Shown here: positions 21,389 through 30,402 of the stretch, piece by piece | How the letters are laid out: the number at the start of each line of letters is the position of its first letter | Position numbering within the stretch: position 1 is the first letter of the stretch | From: Holosporaceae bacterium | GTDB lineage: Bacteria > Pseudomonadota > Alphaproteobacteria > UBA3830 | Reading direction: 5' to 3' | Length of the DNA stretch: 58,245 nucleotides | NCBI GenBank assembly: GCA_031269995.1 | Contig: JAISYI010000008.1 | Coordinates: forward strand, 1-58,245 | Notes under the pieces: model-generated | Seen by the model: only the letters and a program-made list of their open reading frames with translations | What the model was told of the DNA's origin: nothing | Databases searched by the model: none | Position numbers and translations under genes: made by a program

Positions 21389-22579
21389 CTACTGCCTTTT
21401 TCTTCCTGTCCTGCTTCTCAGCTGCGCCTCTCTGAGCCGCTTTACAATGTCTGATGTAGACTCTCGGTCTTGAATCTTCACTTCTTTCCCATCCAGTACC
21501 CCCGCTTGCCCGCTAGTTATCACCAAGTCTCCTTCACTTAATCCAGTGATAATCTCTACATTACCGTCGCGACGAGATCCAACGGTTATGATAGTCCGAA
21601 TAGCACGTCCCTCCACCACTCGATACACGACGTATTCATCACCGATCTTTTCCAGGGCACTCTCCGGAATGACAATCCCGCGCTGTTCACCGTCAAGGGG
21701 AACCTGCACGCGAACGAACCTTCCCGGCCTTAGTGCAGCTGTGCTATACTCCCCGTCTTCTGGCATATCCAAAACTCCTCGTACATCAAAGGTGTGAGAA
21801 ACCTTATCGCACTCCGGATCTATTGCAACAATCTTAGCGGAGAATGCCTTCTCATTATCTCCTCCAACAAAAATATGCACATCCTGCCCCACGGCAACCT
21901 TTTCTATCTCTGCCTCAGCAATCTTGAAGTCCACTTTCAGCAGACATCGGCTGACGACCTTGATCAACTCAGATCCCTGGGAAGTTAGCTGGCCCTTGCT
22001 AACTTCGAGTAACCCGATTATCCCATCAAAAGGTGCACGAATAGTATGCCTCTCAAGAAGATTCTTATTTGCCATCACTCTTGCAGCATAAGCGTCCACC
22101 TCTGCTTTTTTGGACACGCTTTGCAGCCTCGCCACGACCCCTTTATCCGCCAGCTTTTCTATTGGCTCAGATTCAGCCTGAGCTTTTTGCAGCTGCGCTT
22201 TTGCTTCCATTAACTGCGCTTTGGCTTGGGTATCGTCCAGTTCAATTAGAACGTCGCCTTCTTTGACGATTGCCCCCTCTGAAACGCATATCTTCTTTAT
22301 TTGCGCGAGCACTTCCGACTTAATCATAACAGAATCGGAGGCTCGCAGAGTTCCTATCGCATGAACATATTTAGAAACTGGACCAAATGAAGCACTGCTA
22401 GCCGTAACGGACGGGGGCTCGAATTTGAATTTGACTTCCTCTTTGTTTCTCCACCTATAGAAAAGAAAGCCTGCGACTACGATGAAGGCAAATACAATTG
22501 CTGTTCCAACAATCACCTTTTTCTGCTTAAAAGCAGCCGTCAGTTTTAGTAATTTGCCTATTTTTAGGTGACGTTTCAC
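21389..22579 (-). CDS. Membrane fusion protein (RND adaptor subunit)
   Basis: A 396-residue periplasmic adaptor partnering the downstream RND permease. A membrane anchor of about 20 residues lies near residues 24-44. It is followed by a lipoyl-like half (SEVLAQIKKICVSEGAIVKEGD), a short coiled-coil hairpin, the second lipoyl half (RAPFDGIIGLLEVSKGQL), then beta-barrel and membrane-proximal domains. The frame stays open upstream to a TTG inside tRNA-Pro; the GTG at 22577-22579 with GAGG just before it is the better start. This form is anchored by a helix, not a lipid. Confidence 0.93.
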   Translation of the reverse strand: MKRHLKIGKLLKLTAAFKQKKVIVGTAIVFAFIVVAGFLFYRWRNKEEVKFKFEPPSVTASSASFGPVSKYVHAIGTLRASDSVMIKSEVLAQIKKICVSEGAIVKEGDVLIELDDTQAKAQLMEAKAQLQKAQAESEPIEKLADKGVVARLQSVSKKAEVDAYAARVMANKNLLERHTIRAPFDGIIGLLEVSKGQLTSQGSELIKVVSRCLLKVDFKIAEAEIEKVAVGQDVHIFVGGDNEKAFSAKIVAIDPECDKVSHTFDVRGVLDMPEDGEYSTAALRPGRFVRVQVPLDGEQRGIVIPESALEKIGDEYVVYRVVEGRAIRTIITVGSRRDGNVEIITGLSEGDLVITSGQAGVLDGKEVKIQDRESTSDIVKRLREAQLRSRTGRKRQ

Positions 22580-22621
22580 ATTTTCCTCAATTGTTTTATA
22601 CCCATACAATTTTTTTAACAG

Positions 22622-22698
22622 TGGTCGGAGCAAGAGGATTCGAACCTCCGGCCCCAGCCTCCCGAAGGCTGTGCTCTACCAGGCTGAGCTATGCTCCG
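22622..22698 (-). tRNA. tRNA-Pro (CGG)
   Basis: A 77-nt minus-strand cloverleaf: acceptor CGGAGCA pairs with TGCTCCG, the anticodon loop TTCGGGA holds CGG, the T-loop is TTCGAAT, the discriminator is A and CCA is encoded. The adaptor gene of the RND pump starts 42 nt downstream on the same strand. Confidence 0.95.
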
Positions 22699-23021
22699 AC
22701 GTAAAGTACAATGTACTATACTTCCACAATTCCCCGAAGTTAGCAATTTTTTTCACTACAAAATCTTCATTGGATCTGTGTGTTCCTAATTTACAAACGC
22801 TGGTCGTGAAAGACGGAATGCTGTTTTCAAATCTAGACCGGCTCCATTGGATGGACACAGGCGTAAATACACTATAGCTAAGACATATCATACAGGAAGA
22901 TTCTATTGGATCTATTGCAGCACTTAGAGCTGCATGCTATATCAAGATGCAAAGTAAGTTCAGAAATCGTGAAGTCGATTTAAATAGTTTTAGCGTCCCC
23001 TTGTAGTGTAGGGAAAGAGTT
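22699..23021. other. Intergenic gap of 323 nt between tRNA-Pro and tdk
   Basis: No convincing gene is seen. Short overlapping frames of 68-71 residues on both strands have no recognisable motif. A perfect palindrome AGTACAATGTACT lies at 22705-22717, just upstream of tRNA-Pro, and a GCAGC/GCTGC hairpin lies near 22914-22932. The minus strand has a TATAGT box at about 22716-22721 that could serve tRNA-Pro, without a well-spaced -35 partner. Confidence 0.5.
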
Positions 23022-23579
23022 GTGGCGTGTTTTTACTTTTACTATTCTGCCATGAATGCAGGAAAAACTACTTCTTTGTTACAGACGGACCATAACTACA
23101 AAGAAAAGGGTATGGACACTTTGCTGTTTACGCATGCAATGGATACGAGATATGGTCCAGGGATAATTACCTCTCGCATAGGTTTGAGGAAACAGGCAAT
23201 AACCTTCGATTCAGATTTTGATTTTTTCTGCTACGTCAAAGGAGCTAGAAGCGTTGCATGCGTCCTGGTTGATGAGGCGCAATTCCTAACAAGAGTACAG
23301 GTTGACCAGCTGAGCGATGTGGTTGACTTTTTAAATATTCCTGTCCTATCCTATGGATTAAGAACGGATTTTCAGGGAAACGATTTCGACGGTAGCCGGC
23401 GGCTTTTAGCCATTGCCGATGTTTTGATCGAGCTGAAGACGATCTGTCACTGCGGCCGGAAAGCTATCATGAACATGCGCATGGACGAAAATGGCAGGAG
23501 GGTTCGTGAGGGGAATCAGATAGAGATCGGGGGTAACGAAAAATACGTCTCTGTTTGCCGCAAGCATTTCAAGACATAG
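23022..23579 (+). CDS. tdk: Thymidine kinase (type II)
   Basis: Phosphorylates thymidine to dTMP in nucleoside salvage; 185 residues, normal length. The P-loop SAMNAGKTT lies near residues 9-17, the Walker-B-like VLVDEAQFL near 82-90, and the zinc site consists of CHC and a C-terminal CRKH pair. It starts at a GTG preceded by GGGAAAGAG. It stands alone between tRNA-Pro and ftsI. Salvage of thymidine fits a bacterium living in a nucleoside-rich host, though the gene is also common in free-living species. Confidence 0.94.
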   Translation: MACFYFYYSAMNAGKTTSLLQTDHNYKEKGMDTLLFTHAMDTRYGPGIITSRIGLRKQAITFDSDFDFFCYVKGARSVACVLVDEAQFLTRVQVDQLSDVVDFLNIPVLSYGLRTDFQGNDFDGSRRLLAIADVLIELKTICHCGRKAIMNMRMDENGRRVREGNQIEIGGNEKYVSVCRKHFKT

Positions 23580-23648
23580 TCATTATTTTCTAAAAAACAG
23601 CTAAGCTATAGTCGTGTAAAAAATGATTAATCTTCTATAATTCGATCC

Positions 23649-25301
23649 ATGTATGTCGGTAGAGACAATAGTATTATATATTCTCTGTCAGCGCGGTCGT
23701 TGAAGATCGCAAGGCAGAGGATTCTGTTTGCCGTTAGCATTTTCTTAATTCTATTCGTCATCTTGATCATTCGGCTAGCGCAGGTGATGATTTTCACGTC
23801 CAAGGAGGATGATCGGGTCTTCGACCAGGCTCTATCTGTCATTACCCGCGCCGATATCATCGATCGGAATGGGATAATGATAGCGACGAGCCTGCCTACG
23901 GTGTCTCTATATGCATGCCCAGGGGAAATAATCAACGTGGAGGAATCGGCTGAAAAAATCGCCTCTGTATTAAAGGACCTGGATAGAGAAGAAATAATCA
24001 AAAAATTGTCGTCACCGAAAAAATTTCTGTGGATAAAGCGCAACCTTTCTCCGACCCAGCAGCAAGCGGTTTTGAACCAAGGTATTCCAGGAATGCATTT
24101 CCTAAAGACAGAGAGAAGAGTATACCCCGACGCTAATTTACTTTCACACGTTGTTGGCGGGATTGATACCGACAATATCGGAATCGCAGGAATTGAGAAG
24201 GTTTTTGATGCATCACTGCGGGAGTCGTCAACGCCGATCGTGCTGTCTGTCGATGTCAAGATTCAACATGCAGTGAGAGACGAGCTGAAAAAAGGTATCG
24301 AAGAATTCCACGCTATTGGCGGAGCGGCAATTATAATGAAAATCTCAACCGGAGAGATAATATCTCTTGTGTCGCTTCCGGACTTTGATCCTAACCAAAA
24401 TGAGGATCCTCGTTCAAAGAAACGATTCAACATGGTAACGTCCTCCGCCATTGAACCAGGGTCTTCCGCAAAAATATTCACCATCGCAATGGCACTAGAA
24501 TCTGATCGAATAACGCCTTTCACGGTGTTCGATGCCAGCGAACCGATAAAAATAGGGAAATTTACTGTCAATGATTTTAAGGGATTAGGGCGTCGACTTT
24601 CTGTTGAGGAAATTTTGAAGTACTCCTCAAACATAGGGTCTGCAAAAATTGCACAGGAAGTCGGAAGAGTAGCACAGAAGAATTTTATGAAAAAAATTGG
24701 ATTACTCGACGTGGTTTCCTGCGAATTATCAGAAACACAACGGCCTCTCTACCCGTCGCATTGGTCAGAGGCAAATTCTATCACTATTTCCTACGGACAT
24801 GGTATTGCGGTTAGTCCTCTTCACATGATAACTGTGGTAACTGGAATAATAAACAATGGGATTCTAAACGATCCGACCCTGCTAAAACGAGAAAATATCG
24901 AGTCAGGCAAGAGAATTGTTTCTCAAAAAACATCTCATCTGATGAAGGCCCTACTGCGAATCAATGTAACCGAAGGAAGAAACAAATTTGCTGATGTTCC
25001 AGGGTATTTCGTCGGAGGAAAATCAGGGACAGCCGAGAAAATTAGAGATGGCCGTTACCAAAAAAACGTGAATTATACAGGATTCATCGGGTGCTTTCCA
25101 ATGACTAATCCCAAGTATGCCGTCTACGTAGTGTTGGACGAACCTAAAGCAACCGACAAGACCTACGGATACAGAACAGCAGGCTGGAATGCAACTCCGC
25201 TCTGCGCCCGAATAGTAAAGAGAATTGGAGGGATGCTGGATATCGTTGCATCTAGTAATCCTGAACCCGATTGGAAAGGCATAATGAGGAAAAAACTATG
25301 A
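23649..25301 (+). CDS. ftsI: Septal peptidoglycan transpeptidase (PBP3)
   Basis: A class B penicillin-binding protein that cross-links septal peptidoglycan; 550 residues. An N-terminal membrane helix (about residues 24-45) is followed by the dimerisation domain and the transpeptidase domain. Active-site motifs: EPGSSAK with SxxK reading Ser-Ser-Ala-Lys, YSSN as SxN, and GGKSGTAEK as KSG. It heads the cell-wall cluster, and its last codons overlap murE as ATGA. Start at ATG 23649. Confidence 0.95.
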   Translation: MYVGRDNSIIYSLSARSLKIARQRILFAVSIFLILFVILIIRLAQVMIFTSKEDDRVFDQALSVITRADIIDRNGIMIATSLPTVSLYACPGEIINVEESAEKIASVLKDLDREEIIKKLSSPKKFLWIKRNLSPTQQQAVLNQGIPGMHFLKTERRVYPDANLLSHVVGGIDTDNIGIAGIEKVFDASLRESSTPIVLSVDVKIQHAVRDELKKGIEEFHAIGGAAIIMKISTGEIISLVSLPDFDPNQNEDPRSKKRFNMVTSSAIEPGSSAKIFTIAMALESDRITPFTVFDASEPIKIGKFTVNDFKGLGRRLSVEEILKYSSNIGSAKIAQEVGRVAQKNFMKKIGLLDVVSCELSETQRPLYPSHWSEANSITISYGHGIAVSPLHMITVVTGIINNGILNDPTLLKRENIESGKRIVSQKTSHLMKALLRINVTEGRNKFADVPGYFVGGKSGTAEKIRDGRYQKNVNYTGFIGCFPMTNPKYAVYVVLDEPKATDKTYGYRTAGWNATPLCARIVKRIGGMLDIVASSNPEPDWKGIMRKKL

Positions 25302-26755
25302 AGAAGCTACGAGAGTTATTCAACATTGAAGAAGAAGTTGGAAGTAAGGTCGTGACGGATCTCTGCGATGACTCTAGACAAGTGATCCAGGGAAATTTAT
25401 TCGTTGTCCTTGGAAGCTGCAAGGAAAACAAAAGAAAGCATGTAGAGGAAGCAATAGCCAGAGGGGCGGTAGCAGTATTGCAAGAGGGAGGGAATGAGGA
25501 CCATTTCGAAATTCAAAACGACGTTGTTTTTTTCTCCACGCCGAATGTTCGACAAAAACTAGCTGAAGTTGCGACAAAATTTTTCCCATGCGTGTTCAAC
25601 CATGTAGTTGCGGTCACTGGTACGAATGGGAAAAGCTCTGTCGTGGATATCCTGAGGCAGATTTGGACAGAAATCGGAATAAATGCCGCCAGCATTGGTA
25701 CCCTAGGCGTTGCCGTTGCGGAAGGCCGCAGTCAACTCCCTAACAACATGACCACACCAGACTGTATCGCTCTCCATAAAATTCTCAATAAACTAAGTGC
25801 GAATGGGATAAAAAACATCGCAATGGAAGCCACTAGCCAAGGGATAGAACAATGCAGAATCGACAACATTTCGTTTGACGTATGCGCCTTCACGAATCTT
25901 ACACAAGATCACCTTAACTATCACAAAACCTTCGAAAACTACTGGAATGCAAAGCGAAGACTGTTCACTGAACTGGCTGCCCCTCAGGCCTCCTTTATCG
26001 TCAACTTTGATGACCCATGCTCGCAGGATATTCGCGCAGTTGCTTCAGATCGAAGAATAAGGTGCATAGACTATGGATATGGAGCTGCCGATGTGAAAAT
26101 CCTGGAGATTGAGCAGAGGGAATCCAACCAACGGGTTAAGATTTTATTTTTCGGAAGAGAATTTTCATTTATTCTGCCGTTTCAGGGAACTTTTCAGGTT
26201 TATAATTCTCTCTGTTCTGCCGCGATAGCATACCTGACCGGAACAGACTACGACAGAATTATAGAAGTGTTGGAAAAGCTGGTTCCAATCAGCGGTCGAT
26301 TAGAGCTTGTTGCGCAGTTTCGTCGATCTGCGCGAGTCTATGTCGATTATGCCCACACGCCTAACGCTTTACAGAATGCAATTCTGGCTCTGCGTAGTCA
26401 TACGAAAGGGAGAATAGTCACTGTCTTTGGGTGTGGAGGAAATCGCGATTCTCTCAAACGAGCGCTTATGGGAGAGATCGCGGAAAAATTTTCCGATGTT
26501 GTAATCGTTACCGACGATAATCCAAGAGACGAAGATCCGTGTAAAATTCGGAAAATGATTCTGGAAGGATGTCCAAGCGCCGCTGAAATCAGCGATCGAC
26601 GAATGTCAATCGAAGCAGCAATAGATATGCTCTCAGATGGAGACTCACTGCTTGTGGCAGGTAAAGGGCATGAAACCCATCAACAGGTGGGAAATAAATT
26701 GTTGTCTTTCAGTGACAAGGATATAATCCTTGAAAAGCTCAGGGAAATAGTGTGA
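25298..26755 (+). CDS. murE: UDP-MurNAc-tripeptide synthetase (meso-DAP adding)
   Basis: An ATP-dependent ligase adding the third residue of the peptidoglycan stem; 485 residues. Motifs: VTGTNGKSS P-loop, the TTPD and EATSQG substrate segments, NLTQDHLNYH, and DNPRDEDP. The DNPR motif specifies meso-diaminopimelate, consistent with dapF in this window. The ATG at 25298 has GAGG just upstream and overlaps the ftsI stop; an upstream in-frame start at 25271 is less likely. Overlaps murF by 4 nt. Confidence 0.96.
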   Translation: MKKLRELFNIEEEVGSKVVTDLCDDSRQVIQGNLFVVLGSCKENKRKHVEEAIARGAVAVLQEGGNEDHFEIQNDVVFFSTPNVRQKLAEVATKFFPCVFNHVVAVTGTNGKSSVVDILRQIWTEIGINAASIGTLGVAVAEGRSQLPNNMTTPDCIALHKILNKLSANGIKNIAMEATSQGIEQCRIDNISFDVCAFTNLTQDHLNYHKTFENYWNAKRRLFTELAAPQASFIVNFDDPCSQDIRAVASDRRIRCIDYGYGAADVKILEIEQRESNQRVKILFFGREFSFILPFQGTFQVYNSLCSAAIAYLTGTDYDRIIEVLEKLVPISGRLELVAQFRRSARVYVDYAHTPNALQNAILALRSHTKGRIVTVFGCGGNRDSLKRALMGEIAEKFSDVVIVTDDNPRDEDPCKIRKMILEGCPSAAEISDRRMSIEAAIDMLSDGDSLLVAGKGHETHQQVGNKLLSFSDKDIILEKLREIV

Positions 26756-28170
26756 TTTTTTCGCTGAAAGAGTTGTCGGAGCTTTTTGGTAAGTCGATCT
26801 TGGAGCGCATCAACGGCGTAGACGGTGTAGACGGAGTCTGTGTGGATTCAAGAAAGACGAAACCTGGTGATCTTTTCATTGCACTGCCGGGGGAGCGCAC
26901 GGACGGCCGTTATTTTATCCAGCAGGCAATGGATAATGGAGCTGTTCTAGCGATCGCAGAAGAGGTCGAAGGTGAAGTAAACCGTGGCAGAGTAATTATT
27001 GTAAAATCTTCAAGGGACGCGCTACGAAAATTAGCGAAATACAACCTTACAAAATCGGCGGAAGCGAAATATATCGGAGTTACCGGCAGCGTCGGGAAGA
27101 CTACCACTAAAGAGCTCATCCACCATATTCTATCCGAGCAAGACAGCCTGAAAGGAAAAATCTTCGCAACACAAAAAAATTTCAACAGTCAAATCGGCCT
27201 TCCTATCTGTGCCTCTACCATGCCGAGAAACGCAAAATTCGGCATTTTTGAAATGGGTATGAGTGCCACCGGAGATATCAAAAAATTGCTAAATATAATT
27301 CAGCCGTCTGTTTCTGTAGTCTCCAAGATTTGCGAAGCCCACTCAGAATTTTTTAATTCAGTCTGGGATATAGCGAGGGCGAAATCTGAAATTTTCGGAA
27401 CATTGCGCGGCCAGGACGCAGCCCTAATTCCAGCCGATTCTCCCTATGTGGACTTTTTGCGACGGCAAGCATCAGAAAACGGCGTTCGCAACATTTTTAC
27501 CTTCGGCTGGCAAGACGCAGACGCAAGCGTCGTCTCCTACGATTGCTCTCTGGGCTTTTTCAGGATTGCAGCAAAAATTCTTGGAGAAAATGTAGAGTAC
27601 GAAACTCACTGCGGCGGAGAGGCTCTTATCGAAAGCAGCCTATCTGCAATTCTATGTGCCCATATTGTTTCCGGAATTTCCATACGGGAGTTGGCGGCCA
27701 GCGTAGGTTCTTTTACCTTACCCTACGGTCGCGGAGGGATTTGTTATCTACAGGATCGAGACATTGTCCTTATAGAGGACGCCTATAACGCCTGCCAAAC
27801 GTCAGTAAAAAACGCAATTAGGTTTCTGGCAAGGTATGCCAATCGCCGAAAGGTTTTAGTCATTGGAGATATGCTCGAGCTAGGCAAAAATTCTATGCAT
27901 TACCATGAGGATCTATCAGCAACAGTGGACAAATTTGGAATAGACGTGGTTTTCGCTTGCGGAATGTTTGCTAAACGCCTGTTTGAAAATCTTCAGGAGA
28001 GTAAGAAAGGAATTTGGCGCGAGAATTCCATTGAACTAGCAGAAAAAATTTCCCAAGAAATCAGAGATAGCGACTGTGTTTTGGTGAAAGGATCCCGCTC
28101 CACAGGAATAGAAATTATTACAGATGTAATAAAGTCTCCTAATCCCATTATACACAAAGCAAATTCGTAG
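26752..28170 (+). CDS. murF: UDP-MurNAc-tripeptide:D-Ala-D-Ala ligase
   Basis: An ATP-dependent ligase adding D-Ala-D-Ala to complete the UDP-MurNAc-pentapeptide; 472 residues. The P-loop is VTGSVGKTTTKE, followed by QKNFNSQIGLP, EMGMS and the EDAYNACQTSVKNA segment that replaces the usual DAYNANP-type motif. It starts at a GTG overlapping the murE stop as GTGA. It is the last gene of the ftsI-murE-murF run; mraY, murD, ftsW and the other dcw genes do not follow, so the cluster is broken here. Confidence 0.95.
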   Translation: MIFSLKELSELFGKSILERINGVDGVDGVCVDSRKTKPGDLFIALPGERTDGRYFIQQAMDNGAVLAIAEEVEGEVNRGRVIIVKSSRDALRKLAKYNLTKSAEAKYIGVTGSVGKTTTKELIHHILSEQDSLKGKIFATQKNFNSQIGLPICASTMPRNAKFGIFEMGMSATGDIKKLLNIIQPSVSVVSKICEAHSEFFNSVWDIARAKSEIFGTLRGQDAALIPADSPYVDFLRRQASENGVRNIFTFGWQDADASVVSYDCSLGFFRIAAKILGENVEYETHCGGEALIESSLSAILCAHIVSGISIRELAASVGSFTLPYGRGGICYLQDRDIVLIEDAYNACQTSVKNAIRFLARYANRRKVLVIGDMLELGKNSMHYHEDLSATVDKFGIDVVFACGMFAKRLFENLQESKKGIWRENSIELAEKISQEIRDSDCVLVKGSRSTGIEIITDVIKSPNPIIHKANS

Positions 28171-28250
28171 ATATCACGAAAAACTATAACCTATAACAAA
28201 ATAACACTGCTCTGAGACTGCAAAATTAATTATAGTACCACGTCCCTAGC

Positions 28251-28454
28251 CTAAAGGCCCTCTCTTACTAAACGTTTCCTTAGCAGCTTCCTTGCTCTTC
28301 GCACTGCCTCAGCCATTTCTCGAACTCTTCTTTCAGATGGCTTTTCAAAATGTCTCCGAAGCTTTATCTCACGAAAAAGTCCTTCTCGTTGCATTTTCTT
28401 CTTCAATACTCTAAGTGCCTGATCAACATCACCATCGCGAACAAAAATACGCAT
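28251..28454 (-). CDS. rpsU: Ribosomal protein bS21
   Basis: A 67-residue basic protein of the small ribosomal subunit platform. The N-terminal [20 protein letters not shown] and the [16 protein letters not shown] region match bS21 throughout, and the length is standard. GAGGAAG precedes the ATG. It lies downstream of an unrecognised gene on the same strand, with 149 nt between. Confidence 0.97.
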   Translation of the reverse strand: MRIFVRDGDVDQALRVLKKKMQREGLFREIKLRRHFEKPSERRVREMAEAVRRARKLLRKRLVREGL

Positions 28455-28603
28455 TTTTTCTTCCTCAAAACCCCATTCACTCTTCTTATATCCCTTCTTT
28501 CAATATTTTGAAAGAGAGTAGGACACAATGGGTTAAAATAGTACAAATCTGAGAGAAAACATGCCTTAAGAAAGGCTATTTTTTCCTCGACGCTTTCTGG
28601 TAT

Positions 28604-28927
28604 TTATGGAGTAGGAACGAGCTTGCTGAATACTTCATTTTTCCAGAGTTCTTCCTCTCCCACTACATTCTTCACCATAATGGCAGATATGACCCCCCTC
28701 ATGTTCTCCGTCCAGTTGTGTAGAAGATAATCGATAATTTCTCTATTTGATAAATATGGAGATACTTCTTTGATTTTCAACAAATCTTCTACTATGATCT
28801 GCGCAGCTAATAGCTGCACTTGTATCAAATGGCGTTCTTTTTCAGGGGGGGGCAGCGCTCCGGATTCGCCTTCGATTTTGCAGATCTTTTTTATTAAATC
28901 ATCCAAGCTACTGCCAGTATTCTGCAT
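28604..28927 (-). CDS. Hypothetical protein, 107 residues
   Basis: I do not recognise this family. It has a strong GGAGG site eight bases before its ATG at 28925-28927, so it is probably a real gene. It is predicted mostly helical and soluble, without signal peptide or membrane segment. Residues 26-45 (PPPEKERHLIQVQLLAAQII) begin a long amphipathic helix. It is divergent from the XRE regulator at 29060, and a palindrome lies between the two starts, so it may be a target of that regulator. Confidence 0.6.
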   Translation of the reverse strand: MQNTGSSLDDLIKKICKIEGESGALPPPEKERHLIQVQLLAAQIIVEDLLKIKEVSPYLSNREIIDYLLHNWTENMRGVISAIMVKNVVGEEELWKNEVFSKLVPTP

Positions 28928-28992
28928 TTGTGCAACCTCCGTTAATCAAAAAATCATTTACATTCAACATATTAGCACCTCCCCTCCTCCAT

Positions 28993-29011
28993 ATTGTTCA
29001 TTTTAGACAAT
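28993..29011. promoter_or_regulatory. Palindrome in divergent promoter region, possible operator
   Basis: An imperfect inverted repeat, ATTGTT then seven bases then GACAAT (five of six positions pair), sits 66 nt from the start of the 107-residue gene and 49 nt from the regulator start. Its size and location suit binding by a dimeric helix-turn-helix repressor. Confidence 0.4.
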
Positions 29012-29059
29012 GTTGATTTCATTTTCAAGAAGCTTTATAGTGATAAATGGAGAAATGTA

Positions 29060-29764
29060 GTGAAACCTCAAAGAAGAAGTTTGTTGTTTGACGATCAACC
29101 TGCAGCCCATACTGTCGCCCAGCTTAAGGGCCTTCGCCTACGCATGGCGCGAGCACTCACGGGTTTTTCTCGTCAGGAGTTGTATGAGAAAATTGGCATA
29201 GCTACATCCACAATAGATACGTGGGAGAGTGGACGCGTCGAATTGACTGAGAAGAGCGCTGCTCGTGTGAGCGAGGCTTTCCGAAAAGTAGGAATACTTT
29301 GTCCGACAGAGTGGCTGCTGACAGGTGAAGGAGATACTCCCCGCATGATGAGGGATAGCGAGAGGTCTATTTTCACTTTTCATGAAGCTAACATAGAGCA
29401 ACCCCCAATACGGGAATCAGCGCCTAGAATCCCGCCGTTTCTAGATGAAGATATACGTCGGGAGTTAAGTTTTTTCATCAGCGTACACAGAGACGCGATC
29501 TTCCATATTGTAGAGGCGGATTTTGTGAATTCTAGATATAAAAAAGGAGATTGCGTAGCTGGAAAAATCGAAGATTTGGAAAGCCTTGAAGGAGATATCA
29601 TCATAGCTCAGTTAGCGGATGGAAAGACGATTTTGTGCAGATTATTGCACAACGTCAGCAACGAAGAGAGCGAAGTCTCCTTCGGAAAAAGCTCCATTCC
29701 GCAAAGAATGGAAATTTCAAAAGCTGCTGCAGTTATCTGGCACAGGATGCTGCGGATCAAGTAA
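29060..29764 (+). CDS. XRE-family regulator with S24-like C-terminal region
   Basis: A 234-residue DNA-binding protein. From the GTG at 29060 (GGAG seven bases upstream), residues 20-75 form a helix-turn-helix: MARALTGFSRQELYEKIGIATSTIDTWESG is the core. A conserved-looking WLLTGEG segment follows at about 88, as in phage-type repressors. The C-terminal half (SRYKKGDCVAGKIEDLES, GDIIIAQLADGKTILCRLL) resembles the beta-rich dimerisation/peptidase fold of CI/LexA-like proteins, but the catalytic Ser-Lys pair is not visible. The frame is open upstream to a TTG at 28994. It lies 62 nt before atpH in the same direction. Confidence 0.8.
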   Translation: MKPQRRSLLFDDQPAAHTVAQLKGLRLRMARALTGFSRQELYEKIGIATSTIDTWESGRVELTEKSAARVSEAFRKVGILCPTEWLLTGEGDTPRMMRDSERSIFTFHEANIEQPPIRESAPRIPPFLDEDIRRELSFFISVHRDAIFHIVEADFVNSRYKKGDCVAGKIEDLESLEGDIIIAQLADGKTILCRLLHNVSNEESEVSFGKSSIPQRMEISKAAAVIWHRMLRIK

Positions 29765-29826
29765 GAACGTGGTTACATTCAGCGATTCTTGTGGTATACA
29801 TCAGGCGGCATCTGGCGATGAGGACG

Positions 29827-30402
29827 ATGGCTGAAGGGGGAGTTGCTGCAAGAAAGATCGTTATCGATCAGTATGTGCGGTCTTTGCATGCTGCCTCAAT
29901 TTTCGTCGGTACTGAAAAGGTTATGTATAGCCAACTGAAATTGATAAGAGATTGCGTTGTTTCCTTAGGCGATTACGTCAAATTCCTGAAAAGGGTTTCC
30001 GTGATAAAAAAATGGGGAGAAGTTTTCATTGCAGAGTTGATATCCAGACTCGAATTGTCGAAGGAAGTTAGCAACTTTTTAGCTCTATTGCTAAAAAATG
30101 GGAGATTTGCATTGTTGGTTGAGATATGCGATGAATATTTTTCATTTATTAGTGATGTTGTTAGAGGAGAAAAGATATTTCATATTTCCTATGCTGCCAA
30201 TCTCACAAAGTTCGATAAGAATCAGCTGGTATCGCATCTCCAGGAAATTTTCGGTGGGAAAATTAGATGTGTTTGTCACCAAGATCCATCTCTCATCGGA
30301 GGCATTTGCGTGCGGCATCGATCCAAAATTCTGGACTATTCTCTAAAATCAAAATTAGGGAGACTGCGCAGAGCCATTAGAGGGGATTGCTATGAGAATT
30401 AA
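29827..30402 (+). CDS. atpH: ATP synthase F1 subunit delta
   Basis: Part of the peripheral stalk joining F1 to the b subunits; 191 residues, normal length. The N-terminal [20 protein letters not shown] and the C-terminal [25 protein letters not shown] are characteristic. The frame is open much further upstream into the regulator gene, but family length places the start at ATG 29827 or 29818. The end overlaps atpA by 11 nt. The Fo genes (a, c, b) are not in the window, as in other alphaproteobacteria where they form a separate cluster. Confidence 0.93.
   Translation: MAEGGVAARKIVIDQYVRSLHAASIFVGTEKVMYSQLKLIRDCVVSLGDYVKFLKRVSVIKKWGEVFIAELISRLELSKEVSNFLALLLKNGRFALLVEICDEYFSFISDVVRGEKIFHISYAANLTKFDKNQLVSHLQEIFGGKIRCVCHQDPSLIGGICVRHRSKILDYSLKSKLGRLRRAIRGDCYEN

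Noticed and set aside
22671-22891. Overlapping 68- and 71-residue frames on both strands
   Set aside because: They start inside tRNA-Pro or end there, match no family and cover the tRNA promoter; probably chance.
29635-29826. Upstream extension of the atpH frame
   Set aside because: Overlaps the regulator gene in another frame, has atypical composition and exceeds the family length; the true start is near 29827.
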